NCBI GenBank assembly: GCA_015486185.1
Contig: WFSC01000432.1
Location: 1-34,496, forward strand
DNA from: Bacteroidales bacterium
GTDB lineage: Bacteria; Bacteroidota; Bacteroidia; Bacteroidales; VadinHA17
Length of the DNA stretch: 34,496 nucleotides
Direction: 5' to 3'
The position numbers and the translations under genes are program-made. Numbering within the stretch: the first letter of the stretch is position 1; the number at the start of each line of letters is the position of its first letter. This document shows, in pieces, positions 1 through 9,030 of the stretch. The notes beneath the pieces are model-generated. The model did not search any database. It had not been told where the DNA came from and saw only the letters and a list, made by a program, of their open reading frames with translations.

Positions 1-594
1 GGAAAAGATTATCTGGCTCATTCCGTCTGGTTCACATTCATTGCTCCCACCGGAGGCACCGTGTCTATCGATTCAAGAGGCTTTGATACACAGATCGCCG
101 TTTATGAAGCCGCATCCCCCGACAGTTTGCTGGGAGGAAATTACAAACTGCTCGCTGCCAATGACGACTACCATGGCCAGGATCTGCAATATGCAGCGGC
201 TATTGAAGACCTTCCCGGCCTGATCGAAGGAAAGAAATACTGGGTCCAGGTGGATGGCAGCGGAGGAAATCTGATGGGTACTTTTTACCTCTATCTTTAT
301 GATTCGCCCCTGGCACGGGAAGACCTGCCGGCCAACCGGAAGGAACATGCTTTCGTCGTATATCCCAACCCCAGCGACGGAACGTTCAGTCTGCTGTTTA
401 ACCGGACGATCACCCCGGATGCTGACATGAAAGTCTTTACGGCCGATGGTAAGATGATCTTCCACATCTCCCTGCCACATATTACTGCCGGACAAAGTAT
501 GCCTGTCCCGGTAACGTTTCGTAACAAGGGAATTTACTTAATACAGATCATCACGCCTGACAGGATATTCAACAGTAAAATTATGGTACGGTAA
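1..594 (+). CDS. C-terminal part of a T9SS-exported protein
   Basis: The reading frame is open from the first base, so the start lies outside the window; 197 codons are visible, ending in TAA. The first ~100 residues (from SVWFTFIAP through FDTQIAVYE to YWVQVDG) resemble the beta-sandwich pre-peptidase-like domains that occur near the end of secreted Bacteroidota proteins. The last ~80 residues begin with VVYPNPSDGTF, the hallmark of a type A T9SS C-terminal sorting domain, and end in a basic residue (IMVR). That domain directs export across the outer membrane and attachment or release by the PorU sortase system. The catalytic or binding part of the protein is upstream and unseen, so no function can be given. 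Confidence 0.85.
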   Translation, partial: GKDYLAHSVWFTFIAPTGGTVSIDSRGFDTQIAVYEAASPDSLLGGNYKLLAANDDYHGQDLQYAAAIEDLPGLIEGKKYWVQVDGSGGNLMGTFYLYLYDSPLAREDLPANRKEHAFVVYPNPSDGTFSLLFNRTITPDADMKVFTADGKMIFHISLPHITAGQSMPVPVTFRNKGIYLIQIITPDRIFNSKIMVR

Positions 595-708
595 ACATTC
601 CCCTGTTCCTTATTTTGCTTTCATATTTCTTATCTTTATAATGAATTTGTAATTTCCGCAACAGGGAAATGCAACATTCTTTTTTCTCAACCGTCTTTAA
701 TCCGGACA

Positions 709-1269
709 ATGAGTACTGCAAAAAAAATATATACAAATATTCATCAGGATCTTATTGACCGGTGCCGGCATGGTGACAGGCAGGCACAGTTTGAGATATA
801 TAAATTATACTATAAGGCAATGTACAACACCAGTTTACGGATTGTCAACCAGACACAGGAAGCCGAAGACATTATGCAGGAAGCTTTCCTTTCCGCCTTC
901 GAAAAGATCAATGACTACCGGGAAGAGGTCAGTTTCGGAGCCTGGCTGAAAAAGATCGTTGTAAATAAATCACTGGACAGCCTGCGAAAAAAACATATTG
1001 AATTTGAAGATATCGATACTACGACACTAATGCACACCCCGGATGAAAAAACGGATGATGAGCCGGATTATGATCCTGAAAGTATTCGTAAAGCCATTGG
1101 CCAACTGCCGGCAGGATACCGTACCATCCTGACCCTGTATCTTTTTGAGGGATATGACCATGAAGAGATCGCAGATATTCTCGGGATAAGTAATGCCACC
1201 TCCCGTTCACAATATTCGAGGGCACGACAGAAATTGGGAACATACCTGAAAAGCATGCAACATGGATAA
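709..1269 (+). CDS. ECF-type RNA polymerase sigma factor
   Basis: 186 residues, the normal size for an ECF sigma factor. Region 2 is visible at about residues 25-95: the EAEDIMQEAF core that binds RNA polymerase and the GAWLKKIVVNKSLD stretch that recognises the -10 region. Region 4 is at about 125-182 and contains a helix-turn-helix with YDHEEIADILGIS followed by SRARQKL. It should direct polymerase to a small regulon in response to an envelope or extracytoplasmic signal. The next gene overlaps it by 8 bp and encodes a single-pass membrane protein, which fits a sigma/anti-sigma pair. I could not find a convincing TAnnTTTG promoter in the 115 bp upstream. Confidence in the family is high; the target promoters are unknown. 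Confidence 0.95.
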   Translation: MSTAKKIYTNIHQDLIDRCRHGDRQAQFEIYKLYYKAMYNTSLRIVNQTQEAEDIMQEAFLSAFEKINDYREEVSFGAWLKKIVVNKSLDSLRKKHIEFEDIDTTTLMHTPDEKTDDEPDYDPESIRKAIGQLPAGYRTILTLYLFEGYDHEEIADILGISNATSRSQYSRARQKLGTYLKSMQHG

Positions 1270-1810
1270 ACTAAAAAGACACATAGAAACCCATCCGGCA
1301 GATTTTGAGATAGATGCGCCGGAAGGACATGCCGAACGCTTCCGGAAGAAGCTGAACCGGCAGCACAGAAGATCTTTACTCATGAGAACCAGACCTGTTC
1401 TGAAAATTGCCGGGGTCATTCTTTTATTCATTTTATCAGGATTGTGGATCCTGGAACATACCCGTCTGATCCCCGGGAACGGTAAGGAAAAGGATCCCGT
1501 CGTGGCCGAATACACTGAAGCAGAACATTATTACGCCATGCAGGTCAATAATAAATTCAATCAGTTGAAACAAATGAAGTTTGTGGGGGACAGCCTGCAA
1601 AAAAAGATCATCCTCAAGGAATTCAAGAACATGGACTCTGTCTATTATAACCTGCAAAAAGAGCTGAAAATGAACCCGGGAGATGAACGTATCCTGCAAG
1701 CCATGATCGAATACTATCAGACCAAACTGGGCGCACTGAACACCATTATAAATCAATTATCACAGCTACAAAATTCAAAACATAAGAACCATGAAAAAAC
1801 GAATCTTTGA
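1262..1810 (+). CDS. single-pass membrane protein, probable anti-sigma factor
   Basis: 182 residues. The N-terminus is cytoplasmic-like and contains PEGHAERFRKKL, a motif style seen at the start of Bacteroidota membrane proteins that partner with ECF sigma factors. One transmembrane helix lies at about residues 46-65 (VLKIAGVILLFILSGLWIL). The remainder (about 85-180) is predicted helical and rich in Gln, Lys and Leu, likely a periplasmic coiled coil. It overlaps the sigma gene by 8 bp at the start and the next gene by 20 bp at the end, so the three are almost certainly translated as one unit. No zinc-binding anti-sigma motif (HxxxCxxC) is present, so the anti-sigma role is inferred from position and topology only. 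Confidence 0.75.
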   Translation: MDKLKRHIETHPADFEIDAPEGHAERFRKKLNRQHRRSLLMRTRPVLKIAGVILLFILSGLWILEHTRLIPGNGKEKDPVVAEYTEAEHYYAMQVNNKFNQLKQMKFVGDSLQKKIILKEFKNMDSVYYNLQKELKMNPGDERILQAMIEYYQTKLGALNTIINQLSQLQNSKHKNHEKTNL

Positions 1811-2873
1811 AACAGGTATCGCAGGTATTGTTTTTCTACTTGCCACTTCATTTTTATGGGCTCTTCCTCCGGATGAAGTCCTGAAAAGATACCATCAGGC
1901 CTACCCGGCCAACCAGAAGACCCAATTGAATATACAGAATAAATACGGGGATGTGAACCTGGAAAACTGGGAAACGGATTCCGTTGCCATCGACGTGGTA
2001 ATAACCGTAGAGTATCCCGACCGCGAAAAAGCGGAACGTCTGCTAAAATATCTGAATGTATCCTTCTCTGCCAGTGGAAACCAGATCACTGCCATTACGG
2101 AGATCTCCAGCGATTTTTCCCGCTTCTCCCGGCATTTCTGGAGCAACGAAAAAAAATTCAGCATTGATTACACAATCCATGCACCCGCATATATTAACTA
2201 TAACCTGTTGAACAAATACGGTGATGCATTTATTAACGAGTTGAACGGCAAAGCCGATATCGAGATCATGTACGGGCATTTGAAGGTTAACAGGCTGGGA
2301 CGGGGAAATACAAAGCCGCTAAACAATATAACAATGGCCTATTCGAAGGGAAGTATTGACAAGGCCAATTGGCTTATGCTGGATCTCAGATACTCCCGGC
2401 TGGAAATAAATGATGCCCGGGCATTAGCAGGCGAAACCAAATACTCCAAACTTTATACCGGGGATATTAGTTCGGTGGTACTGGAATCCAAATATGACAC
2501 TTACGCTTTCGGTAAATTGGTTAACCTGATCATCGAAGGAGCTTATGACAATATCAAGGCGGATGAAATAAGTAAAAAGATCGTACTGGACACCCGGTAC
2601 ACCGGTGTAAATATTGACCATATACCATCAGGATTCAATTCCATAGAAGTCGATAACGAATACGGGGGGATCCATCTGGATATTGAAAGCGGAGCCTCTT
2701 ATCATCTTACCGGAAACACATCCTATTGCAGCATCCGCTATCCCGAATCATCAAGGGTAAGCCGTATTGTCAGGAACAATTCCTATACTGTTCAGGGCCT
2801 GGTAGGAAAAGATGCCAATACCAAATCAACGGTCAAAATCAAGTCCAGGTACGGAACGGTAACGCTGTACTGA
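1791..2873 (+). CDS. exported DUF4097-like beta-solenoid protein
   Basis: 360 residues with a signal peptide at 1-24 (hydrophobic stretch GIAGIVFLLATSFLWA, cleavage near ALP). The mature protein is built from short beta-strand repeats each carrying a [K/R/x]-Y-[G/S/D] turn: NKYGD at 51, NKYGD at 141, MYGH at 160, AYSK at 183, RYSR at 200, KYSK at 217, KYDT at 234, AYDN at 251, RYTG at 269, EYGG at 290 and RYGT at 353. Such repeats are typical of DUF4097/adhesin-like proteins found next to sigma/anti-sigma pairs in Bacteroidota. It probably sits in the periplasm or at the envelope and may be an effector or sensor of the sigma system; the function is not known. The start ATG overlaps the upstream gene by 20 bp. 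Confidence 0.8.
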   Translation: MKKRIFETGIAGIVFLLATSFLWALPPDEVLKRYHQAYPANQKTQLNIQNKYGDVNLENWETDSVAIDVVITVEYPDREKAERLLKYLNVSFSASGNQITAITEISSDFSRFSRHFWSNEKKFSIDYTIHAPAYINYNLLNKYGDAFINELNGKADIEIMYGHLKVNRLGRGNTKPLNNITMAYSKGSIDKANWLMLDLRYSRLEINDARALAGETKYSKLYTGDISSVVLESKYDTYAFGKLVNLIIEGAYDNIKADEISKKIVLDTRYTGVNIDHIPSGFNSIEVDNEYGGIHLDIESGASYHLTGNTSYCSIRYPESSRVSRIVRNNSYTVQGLVGKDANTKSTVKIKSRYGTVTLY

Positions 2874-2915
2874 CATTGACCGGCAATTGGTGAACAATAC
2901 CATCCCCCGGTGAAT

Positions 2916-2953
2916 AAATATTTTCTACGTAGGGAACTACGTAGAAAATATTT
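2916..2953. terminator. 16-bp perfect inverted repeat between convergent genes
   Basis: AAATATTTTCTACGTA (2916-2931) is followed by a 6-nt loop GGGAAC and then its exact reverse complement (2938-2953). It lies 42 bp after the solenoid gene and 58 bp beyond the stop of the convergent GH38-like gene, so a bidirectional terminator is the simplest reading. The stem is AT-rich, and the T runs belong to the stem itself rather than following it. A protein-binding operator or a mobile-element remnant cannot be excluded. Confidence 0.55.
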
Positions 2954-3011
2954 TCACTCCTGTATCTTGTTATTATTCAGCCTAATACAGGACTGCTAAA
3001 AAAAGGTTAAA

Positions 3012-6000
3012 TTACAGGTTGCTCTCTTTTATTATTAAAGTCATGATCTCCAAAGGCACGAGGTTCGTGGTTTCCGGAAGTTTTTCCATTCTTTCCCCGA
3101 GCGGATCCGTTTTGTACAGTAATCTTTTTCTGTGATCTTTCCATTGTAATTTCAGCGGCAATGTTTTTTCAGACGGGTTAAACAGTCTGACCAACAATCC
3201 CTCTCTTACCGGTTGTACCCATGTAATAATCAGATTGTTTTCAGGAACAGGAATACTTTGCAGACTTTCCCGGTCCGGTTCTCCCCTGATCACCAGCAAA
3301 GGCTGGCCTGTTTCGATCCCTTGTTTTTTGGCCCGGGCCCGGTCAAACCCTTTATGAGGGATAAGGTAATAACGGAAAGTGGTTTTTCCTCCCTGGGAAG
3401 CTTTGTAGTTGGTTCCCCAGTAATTATTCATCACCCAGGAAAGGATATGCTGTTCCGGTTGTTGTACCTTCCTGAGCCAGCCTGTCTGGTTGGCATCCGT
3501 AGTGATATGTCCCAGTTCGATCATCGGTGCATCCGGCGTGAACCAGGTGATCCCTTTCTGATCATCGGATACATCCACCCAACGCTGTACGGTAAAGTAA
3601 TTTTTACATGATCCCGGCAACTGGTCTTTTTCCGGCCGGTAAGCACCCCAGGCAATATCGATCAGCGTGCGTCCGCCGGGCAGATGAAAGGGAAAAGTAA
3701 AAAATACCGATTCCGGGAAATAGATCTTTTCCTTATCCAGCGTATTAATGATCTCCACCTCATTGCTTCGGTGGTATAATCGTATCTCACGTTCAAGTCC
3801 GTTCGAGCCTGGTGCTTCTGAAGATAAAGCCAGCGAAGCATATACAGGTCCGTCAGCCGCATCCAATAAGCGGGGTATGGCAGGCTTTAACGGATGATCC
3901 GGTTTACGGCCCCTGATATACACATAACCATTCAAACCTTGTCCCATAAGGGTATCTGACAGTTCGTACCCGGTGGTCTTAACCATCATCGAACGGATAC
4001 TTCCCGTACTCTTATCCACAGTTATTCTCAGAGAATCATTCTCCAGTGTCCACGGATCGGCAGGGAGAGACAATTTCTGCGGATAAGCAGGGATTTCATT
4101 TATCCGGAATGTTTTCCATCCGAAAGCAGGCACCTCTCCGGAAAAGAATATCCAGCTCCCGTCCCTGTTTTTCTGACAGGGAACTTTTTCTCCCTTTTCA
4201 TTAAACAATTCCGGTGCCTTACCCGGAGCTATATCCTGTAAAGTAACGAATCCGGACCGTTTCCACGACAGGGTATTCAGTACGGTGATCCTCCGTCCGC
4301 CATTTTTTTCTCCGGATAAGCCTTTCGTCAGCAAGCTCCGGGTCTGTACACCGGCATTAATGGCAAACTGCTTCTTTATCTTCCACACGCTCAGGGTAAA
4401 AGGATTCTCCGGTTGGCTGATACTGTTCCAGGATCCCCACGTATGTTCATCAAACAAAACAATATTTTTCCAGGCCTCATAAAAAGCCTGATGAGGATAA
4501 TGAGAGGGATGGAACATACTATATACGGCCGAAGCCTGTACGATCCTTTCGGCATTGGCCCTGTTCACTGCTGTTACCTTTGCAGCAGAAGCCGCCCCGT
4601 CTGACCAATAGGGAGTAAGGTCGCCTCGCAAAACCGGCAACTCACTGCCATATTTTTTCTCAAAATCACCGAACAGCTCACTGACCGTGGCTATGATCAT
4701 TTTAGGAGAAACATACTTTTCATTCCATCGTTTGACAGCCTCTGACAACAGGGAATCGGGCGGACCATTATCCGAACCTATATTATAACGCAGGGCCAGG
4801 ATATCGTAAGGATAATTTTTTTCTTTCAGTTCTTTCAGATAAGCAAATACAGCCTCCGGATGCAGGGCATTGTCGAGGTGGTGATTTTCAAGTGCCGCAT
4901 GGAACATGGAATATCCTTTCCCATGCACCCAGCATAACACCCTGTTTTTTCCGGATGGTGTTTCCCAGTAAAAGGGTTTATCTCCCATATCTGAAATGAT
5001 ATGTCCGATACGGTCAGAGGTATTGGTTCCTATGGAAAGATAACGAACTCCGTTCTGTGCCAGTACAGGTATCAGTCCCCACGTATAGCCTGGCACATCA
5101 CTTATCATGGCGGATACCAGCGGTACCCCGATCGAGTCGGCCAGTTGCCGGGCCGGTGTGACCAGCGCCATCAACTCTTCGGGACGGCAAAGACCGGTCA
5201 GTTCATTGCCATACAAGGCATCCAACTCTACCCATCCTTTTTTTATGGCTGTGATCATGGCTTTTTTCTTTTCAGGAGAAGCAGCATGCAGATAGGTTTC
5301 CAACGGCCACATCACCTCAACATTCCACTTAAAACGGGCTCCTTTCGGATAATGCTGACTTTCTTCCGCATAACGAACCGCATGTTCCAGGTTACTCCAT
5401 TGTATTTGTTGCACCGCCGACTGCACCTCTGTATAACCGATATCCACATGGGAATGGTGCAACAGGTAGATCTTCTTTTCCCGTACCGGCACTATTTTAA
5501 TGCTTTCTCTTGCCAGGATATGATGATCCTGTCTGATCAGGAAAGCAATATTCTTCTGTTTCTTTACAGCCGGAACATAAAAACGCCACGTATTGAGTCC
5601 GGTATTCATGGTTTTCAATACCATGTTTTTCCCGAGGGTTACCTTAACCTTCTCCGAATCGCCGAGATGCACCAGATCGACCCTGATCAGGTTCATTTTC
5701 TTACCCTGCTGCCACACTACGGCTTCCTGTCCTTCGATCTCCAGTTTCGGTTGTGGTCCATAACGAAAAGTCATATACCATACACGGCTACCGGCAGACT
5801 CTCCCATGATCTTCAGCCGTAAAGGCTTTCCTTTTGTAACAAGAGCTACAGGTACCGAAAGGGTCATATATCCCATCAGATCGCCATGTTTATCTATCAT
5901 TACACGCCTGAAAAAAAGACGGATACCCTTTTTCCCGTTGATCTGCCATTCTTTTACCGAATTATCAGCAGGATTTTTAAAGGATAAGGCAAAACTGTCA

Positions 6001-6329
6001 TTTACGAACAGGTCGAACTGATGTTGTTCCCTGTTGGCATCAATGCCTGCAATCCATATGAACCGGGCTGTATCACCGGAAAAGTTTTCCGGCACCGGTG
6101 CGGTTTCCCATTCGATAAAAAGTCTTCTCTCCAGGCTTCTCACCAGAAGGGCATCTGTGGCTTCGGGTTGTGGCGAATGGTATCGCAACACCTCTCCCGC
6201 GAGTGATTTTTCATATCCTTTTATATAGGACACCTGACCCGGGTCGGTAAAAGGGATGGTGCGATGACAGCTTGTCAACAAAATCAGTACGCTGAAATAA
6301 TAGAATGAAATCTTTCTGAATTTATACAT
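3012..6329 (-). CDS. GH38-like (alpha-mannosidase-type) lipoprotein
   Basis: 1105 residues. Signal peptide with lipobox LLTSC (Cys21) predicts a lipid-anchored envelope protein. After a ~280-residue N-terminal beta-rich region comes a GH38-type catalytic domain: HSHVD at 292-296 (zinc-binding His/Asp motif), ISDVPGYTWG around 409-418 with Asp411 in the position of the GH38 nucleophile, and DEHTWGSW at 627-634 with another likely zinc-ligand His. The last ~400 residues are beta-sandwich, like GH38 C-terminal domains. The family hydrolyses alpha-mannosidic linkages with retention, but distant GH38-like and DUF5054-like members have other or unknown substrates. It is the last gene of the minus-strand glycan cluster, 4 bp after the TIM-barrel glycosidase gene. 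Confidence 0.85.
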   Translation of the reverse strand: MYKFRKISFYYFSVLILLTSCHRTIPFTDPGQVSYIKGYEKSLAGEVLRYHSPQPEATDALLVRSLERRLFIEWETAPVPENFSGDTARFIWIAGIDANREQHQFDLFVNDSFALSFKNPADNSVKEWQINGKKGIRLFFRRVMIDKHGDLMGYMTLSVPVALVTKGKPLRLKIMGESAGSRVWYMTFRYGPQPKLEIEGQEAVVWQQGKKMNLIRVDLVHLGDSEKVKVTLGKNMVLKTMNTGLNTWRFYVPAVKKQKNIAFLIRQDHHILARESIKIVPVREKKIYLLHHSHVDIGYTEVQSAVQQIQWSNLEHAVRYAEESQHYPKGARFKWNVEVMWPLETYLHAASPEKKKAMITAIKKGWVELDALYGNELTGLCRPEELMALVTPARQLADSIGVPLVSAMISDVPGYTWGLIPVLAQNGVRYLSIGTNTSDRIGHIISDMGDKPFYWETPSGKNRVLCWVHGKGYSMFHAALENHHLDNALHPEAVFAYLKELKEKNYPYDILALRYNIGSDNGPPDSLLSEAVKRWNEKYVSPKMIIATVSELFGDFEKKYGSELPVLRGDLTPYWSDGAASAAKVTAVNRANAERIVQASAVYSMFHPSHYPHQAFYEAWKNIVLFDEHTWGSWNSISQPENPFTLSVWKIKKQFAINAGVQTRSLLTKGLSGEKNGGRRITVLNTLSWKRSGFVTLQDIAPGKAPELFNEKGEKVPCQKNRDGSWIFFSGEVPAFGWKTFRINEIPAYPQKLSLPADPWTLENDSLRITVDKSTGSIRSMMVKTTGYELSDTLMGQGLNGYVYIRGRKPDHPLKPAIPRLLDAADGPVYASLALSSEAPGSNGLEREIRLYHRSNEVEIINTLDKEKIYFPESVFFTFPFHLPGGRTLIDIAWGAYRPEKDQLPGSCKNYFTVQRWVDVSDDQKGITWFTPDAPMIELGHITTDANQTGWLRKVQQPEQHILSWVMNNYWGTNYKASQGGKTTFRYYLIPHKGFDRARAKKQGIETGQPLLVIRGEPDRESLQSIPVPENNLIITWVQPVREGLLVRLFNPSEKTLPLKLQWKDHRKRLLYKTDPLGERMEKLPETTNLVPLEIMTLIIKESNL

Positions 6330-6333
6330 TGTC

Positions 6334-9018
6334 TTACTTTATAATTATTTCATCACAAAACAACCATGCTTTTCCCCCGGCTCCGGAGAAACCATCAGGT
6401 ACGACCCCCATGTTCCTGGCCACCACCCGCACAAACCTGCCCCGTACCGGCTCCCCTTTCCATGTAACTCTCTCTACTTCCGGCCCTTCATCAACAGGGG
6501 GCCGGCCGGGTTGACTATATACAAGGGTATAATCCCTGCCGTTTTCCGAGACATAATAATCCACCCCGACGGGGAAGAAGATGCGGTACCAGCGTATCTG
6601 CTGAAGGAAACCGGTTTCTATTTCGCTTATTTCCTGTACCGAATCGAGGTCAATAGTAGCCACCAGGTCATCTTTCAAGTATCCCTGCCATGCCGGATCC
6701 CTGAAACTTGCCTCTGCCAACAGTCCGTCGGTAAGGCCTCCAAACCCTCCGGCATCATAACGGGCCGAAAACAGATTCTTCAGTTCCGGATCTTTGCCCA
6801 GGGCTTTATCTACTACCAGAGCCTGCCGGTAAGTACCAATCTGTTTCCCGTTACGGAATGCAGCAGCGACCATGTCAGCATCATGATTGATGAGAAAAGG
6901 GGACTCGTACACAGGAGAAGAAGGTCCTGGCATCTGCCCTTGCGTATCGTATCTTATCTGCGTGCTGTCCACTGTGGTCAGCAGGGTTATCTTAATACTT
7001 TTTCCGCGCACAGCCACCGTCGTCTTCATGTCCAGGACCGGAGCCAGGCACAGATCATCAAACCATGCAGTCCCGCGTGTATCTAAAGAAAGGGTCAGAG
7101 AGGTACGCTGCATGTATTGTGTACTGTCTCCGGGGGTAATGAACATTTCATACTTCTTCCACCGCCCGGTAAGTGAAAAAGTACCAGTCCCGGCACTACT
7201 CGCATTAACCGTAAATGACGGCGGACCGGGTTTCCGTTTCCGGTGAAACAGCCGCCAGAGAATGCCTTTGTTCTCCTGCAGATTTTCACGAGGCGCCGCT
7301 TTGGCCCATATCGAAAAGCAGTAGGTGCGGCCATATTCCAGATAGGCAGGGAAAAAAGAAAGAGCAGCACCTTTGCCGTCTTCCGGGGTTACAAACCGCA
7401 CCGAATGTTCTCCCGAATGGAACACCCGTGAATCAACAAAATAGGTAGCACCACGGTCTTCCCCGACACGGGCATAGGCTGCCGAAGGGACGCCCGGTAC
7501 CGGCAGGTATTCAAAACCGGGATCCACCATCATATTAACCGGCGTTCCGGTTGCCTGCACCGGCGCTTTTTGCAATGATATCCTGTACACACGGGTACCG
7601 TAAGCATCGATCATATCCGACACAAGGTGTTTTACTACTTTAATTTTCCTGTTTTCAAACATAACCTCCGCCTCCACTGCAGGGATCGTATCAGGGAGAG
7701 AAACCGACAAGGCAGCAGGTTGATTCAGCGTATTGACACAAATGATGACCAGGCTGCTGTCATGAGACAATACTTTTATTCTTACATTTTTGTTATCCGT
7801 AGTGATCCCGGACACCTCATGTCCCTGGCAATAGTAAGGGGTCAGTTCAGCCGTTTCAAGGGCCATTTTCCCACACTCATCCCAGGTGGCTACCGATTTT
7901 GGAAATCCGTTCATTCCGTTCCGGACAAAATACTGGATCCCCCGGGCACCGTTTATAAGTGCCAGATAAGTCATCACCCGGATCTCGGAAGGCGTCGGTT
8001 CTCTTTTCCAGTTCTCTGCTCCGCCAAAAGCCTGCGGAACGATCCACAGAGGCTTGGCAGGATAGAAGGTTTGCTTCAGCAAACGGGTAACATTTTCCAC
8101 TTCCGTTACGGGACGGTTGGGAATGGGATAAGGGTCAGCCATGACAATATCCATGGCCCCGGCATAGCGCCATGCTTCCTGTGGGGTCATAAAGACCATT
8201 GTCACAGGATGATAAGGATCCAGTTTCTTGATAAGCTTATAGGTCTCGATAAGAGGTTCGGGCGGCCTCCCCTGCCCCACCGGTTCATCGGCAATATACC
8301 AGGAGAGCAGGGCCGGATGATTCCTGAATGCCAATACCTCCCGGATCAGACGATCCCTTTTTCCCTTTGCCGTTACATCCATTTTTGAACCTACACCTCC
8401 CCCACCGGCCACGCTCAGTAAATTGTAATTCACCTTCATACCCAGTTGGGCACACCGGTCCATATAGGCTTTTCTCTGTTTGAAGGTTTTTTTCTCAATC
8501 CGCTGATAAGGTGACATCATATTGAAACCCCTCACCACTTCCTCCTCAGGCAGGGTGGGATATACCGGTGAATAGGCATAAAAACCGAACGGTATATAAG
8601 GCAACCCCTGAACGATCAGAGTCCCTGTCAGTCGGTCCGTTTTCACTTCATTCGGCCTGGAAGAGAGGATCGTTAAATAAACCCGGGTGTCTATCAGGAT
8701 ATTACCGGAGTTATCTTTTACTATACATTGCAATGGGTATTTCCCTTGTCTTAAACCGGTTATTTTAATCGTGATCCGGTTCATCCCCTGATGCAACGGG
8801 CTATTTTCAATCAATGATGTATCTCCATTGAAAACTTCCCCTGCGAGTGAGTCCATTCCTCCCATATCTTTCACATAGAACAGGATCTCAGCCGAAGTTT
8901 CCGTAGTGTAATAGTCCTGCCTGGGTACAATGACAATATCCTGTCCAAAAAGAGGCACAGGTAAAACAACCAAAAAGAGAAACAACACCCCGGCCCGATA
9001 TACTCTGCATCTTATCAT
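6334..9018 (-). CDS. secreted multimodular TIM-barrel glycosidase with CBM, CHB_HEX_C and discoidin-like modules
   Basis: 894 residues with a signal peptide cleaved near Gly25-Gln26. Modules in order: N-terminal beta domain (27-130); TIM-barrel glycosidase-like domain (about 135-400) with WYIADEP at 240-246, where Glu245 is the likely acid/base; a beta-sandwich (405-485); a galactose-binding-fold carbohydrate-binding module (497-660, starting DPGFEYLP and ending AWFDDLCL); a chitobiase C-terminal-like repeat (670-735, IRYDTQGQMPGPSSPVY); and a discoidin/F5-8-like domain (740-894). The exact GH family is uncertain (GH2/GH5/GH42 clan A-like). The extra modules suggest binding to complex, possibly amino-sugar-containing, polymers. 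It lies 12 bp after the CBM9-like gene and 4 bp before the GH38-like gene, so it is cotranscribed. Confidence 0.8.
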   Translation of the reverse strand: MIRCRVYRAGVLFLFLVVLPVPLFGQDIVIVPRQDYYTTETSAEILFYVKDMGGMDSLAGEVFNGDTSLIENSPLHQGMNRITIKITGLRQGKYPLQCIVKDNSGNILIDTRVYLTILSSRPNEVKTDRLTGTLIVQGLPYIPFGFYAYSPVYPTLPEEEVVRGFNMMSPYQRIEKKTFKQRKAYMDRCAQLGMKVNYNLLSVAGGGGVGSKMDVTAKGKRDRLIREVLAFRNHPALLSWYIADEPVGQGRPPEPLIETYKLIKKLDPYHPVTMVFMTPQEAWRYAGAMDIVMADPYPIPNRPVTEVENVTRLLKQTFYPAKPLWIVPQAFGGAENWKREPTPSEIRVMTYLALINGARGIQYFVRNGMNGFPKSVATWDECGKMALETAELTPYYCQGHEVSGITTDNKNVRIKVLSHDSSLVIICVNTLNQPAALSVSLPDTIPAVEAEVMFENRKIKVVKHLVSDMIDAYGTRVYRISLQKAPVQATGTPVNMMVDPGFEYLPVPGVPSAAYARVGEDRGATYFVDSRVFHSGEHSVRFVTPEDGKGAALSFFPAYLEYGRTYCFSIWAKAAPRENLQENKGILWRLFHRKRKPGPPSFTVNASSAGTGTFSLTGRWKKYEMFITPGDSTQYMQRTSLTLSLDTRGTAWFDDLCLAPVLDMKTTVAVRGKSIKITLLTTVDSTQIRYDTQGQMPGPSSPVYESPFLINHDADMVAAAFRNGKQIGTYRQALVVDKALGKDPELKNLFSARYDAGGFGGLTDGLLAEASFRDPAWQGYLKDDLVATIDLDSVQEISEIETGFLQQIRWYRIFFPVGVDYYVSENGRDYTLVYSQPGRPPVDEGPEVERVTWKGEPVRGRFVRVVARNMGVVPDGFSGAGGKAWLFCDEIIIK

Positions 9019-9030
9019 CCTGACATTTTT

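Noticed and set aside
5001-5822. Long plus-strand open frame (273 codons) inside the GH38-like gene
   Set aside because: It lies fully antisense to a coding region with clear domains, and its translation is rich in His, Tyr, Arg and Phe without any recognisable motif or signal.
7627-8388. Plus-strand open frame of 253 codons opposite the TIM-barrel glycosidase
   Set aside because: It is antisense to the conserved barrel including the ADEP motif; no domain and no independent promoter.
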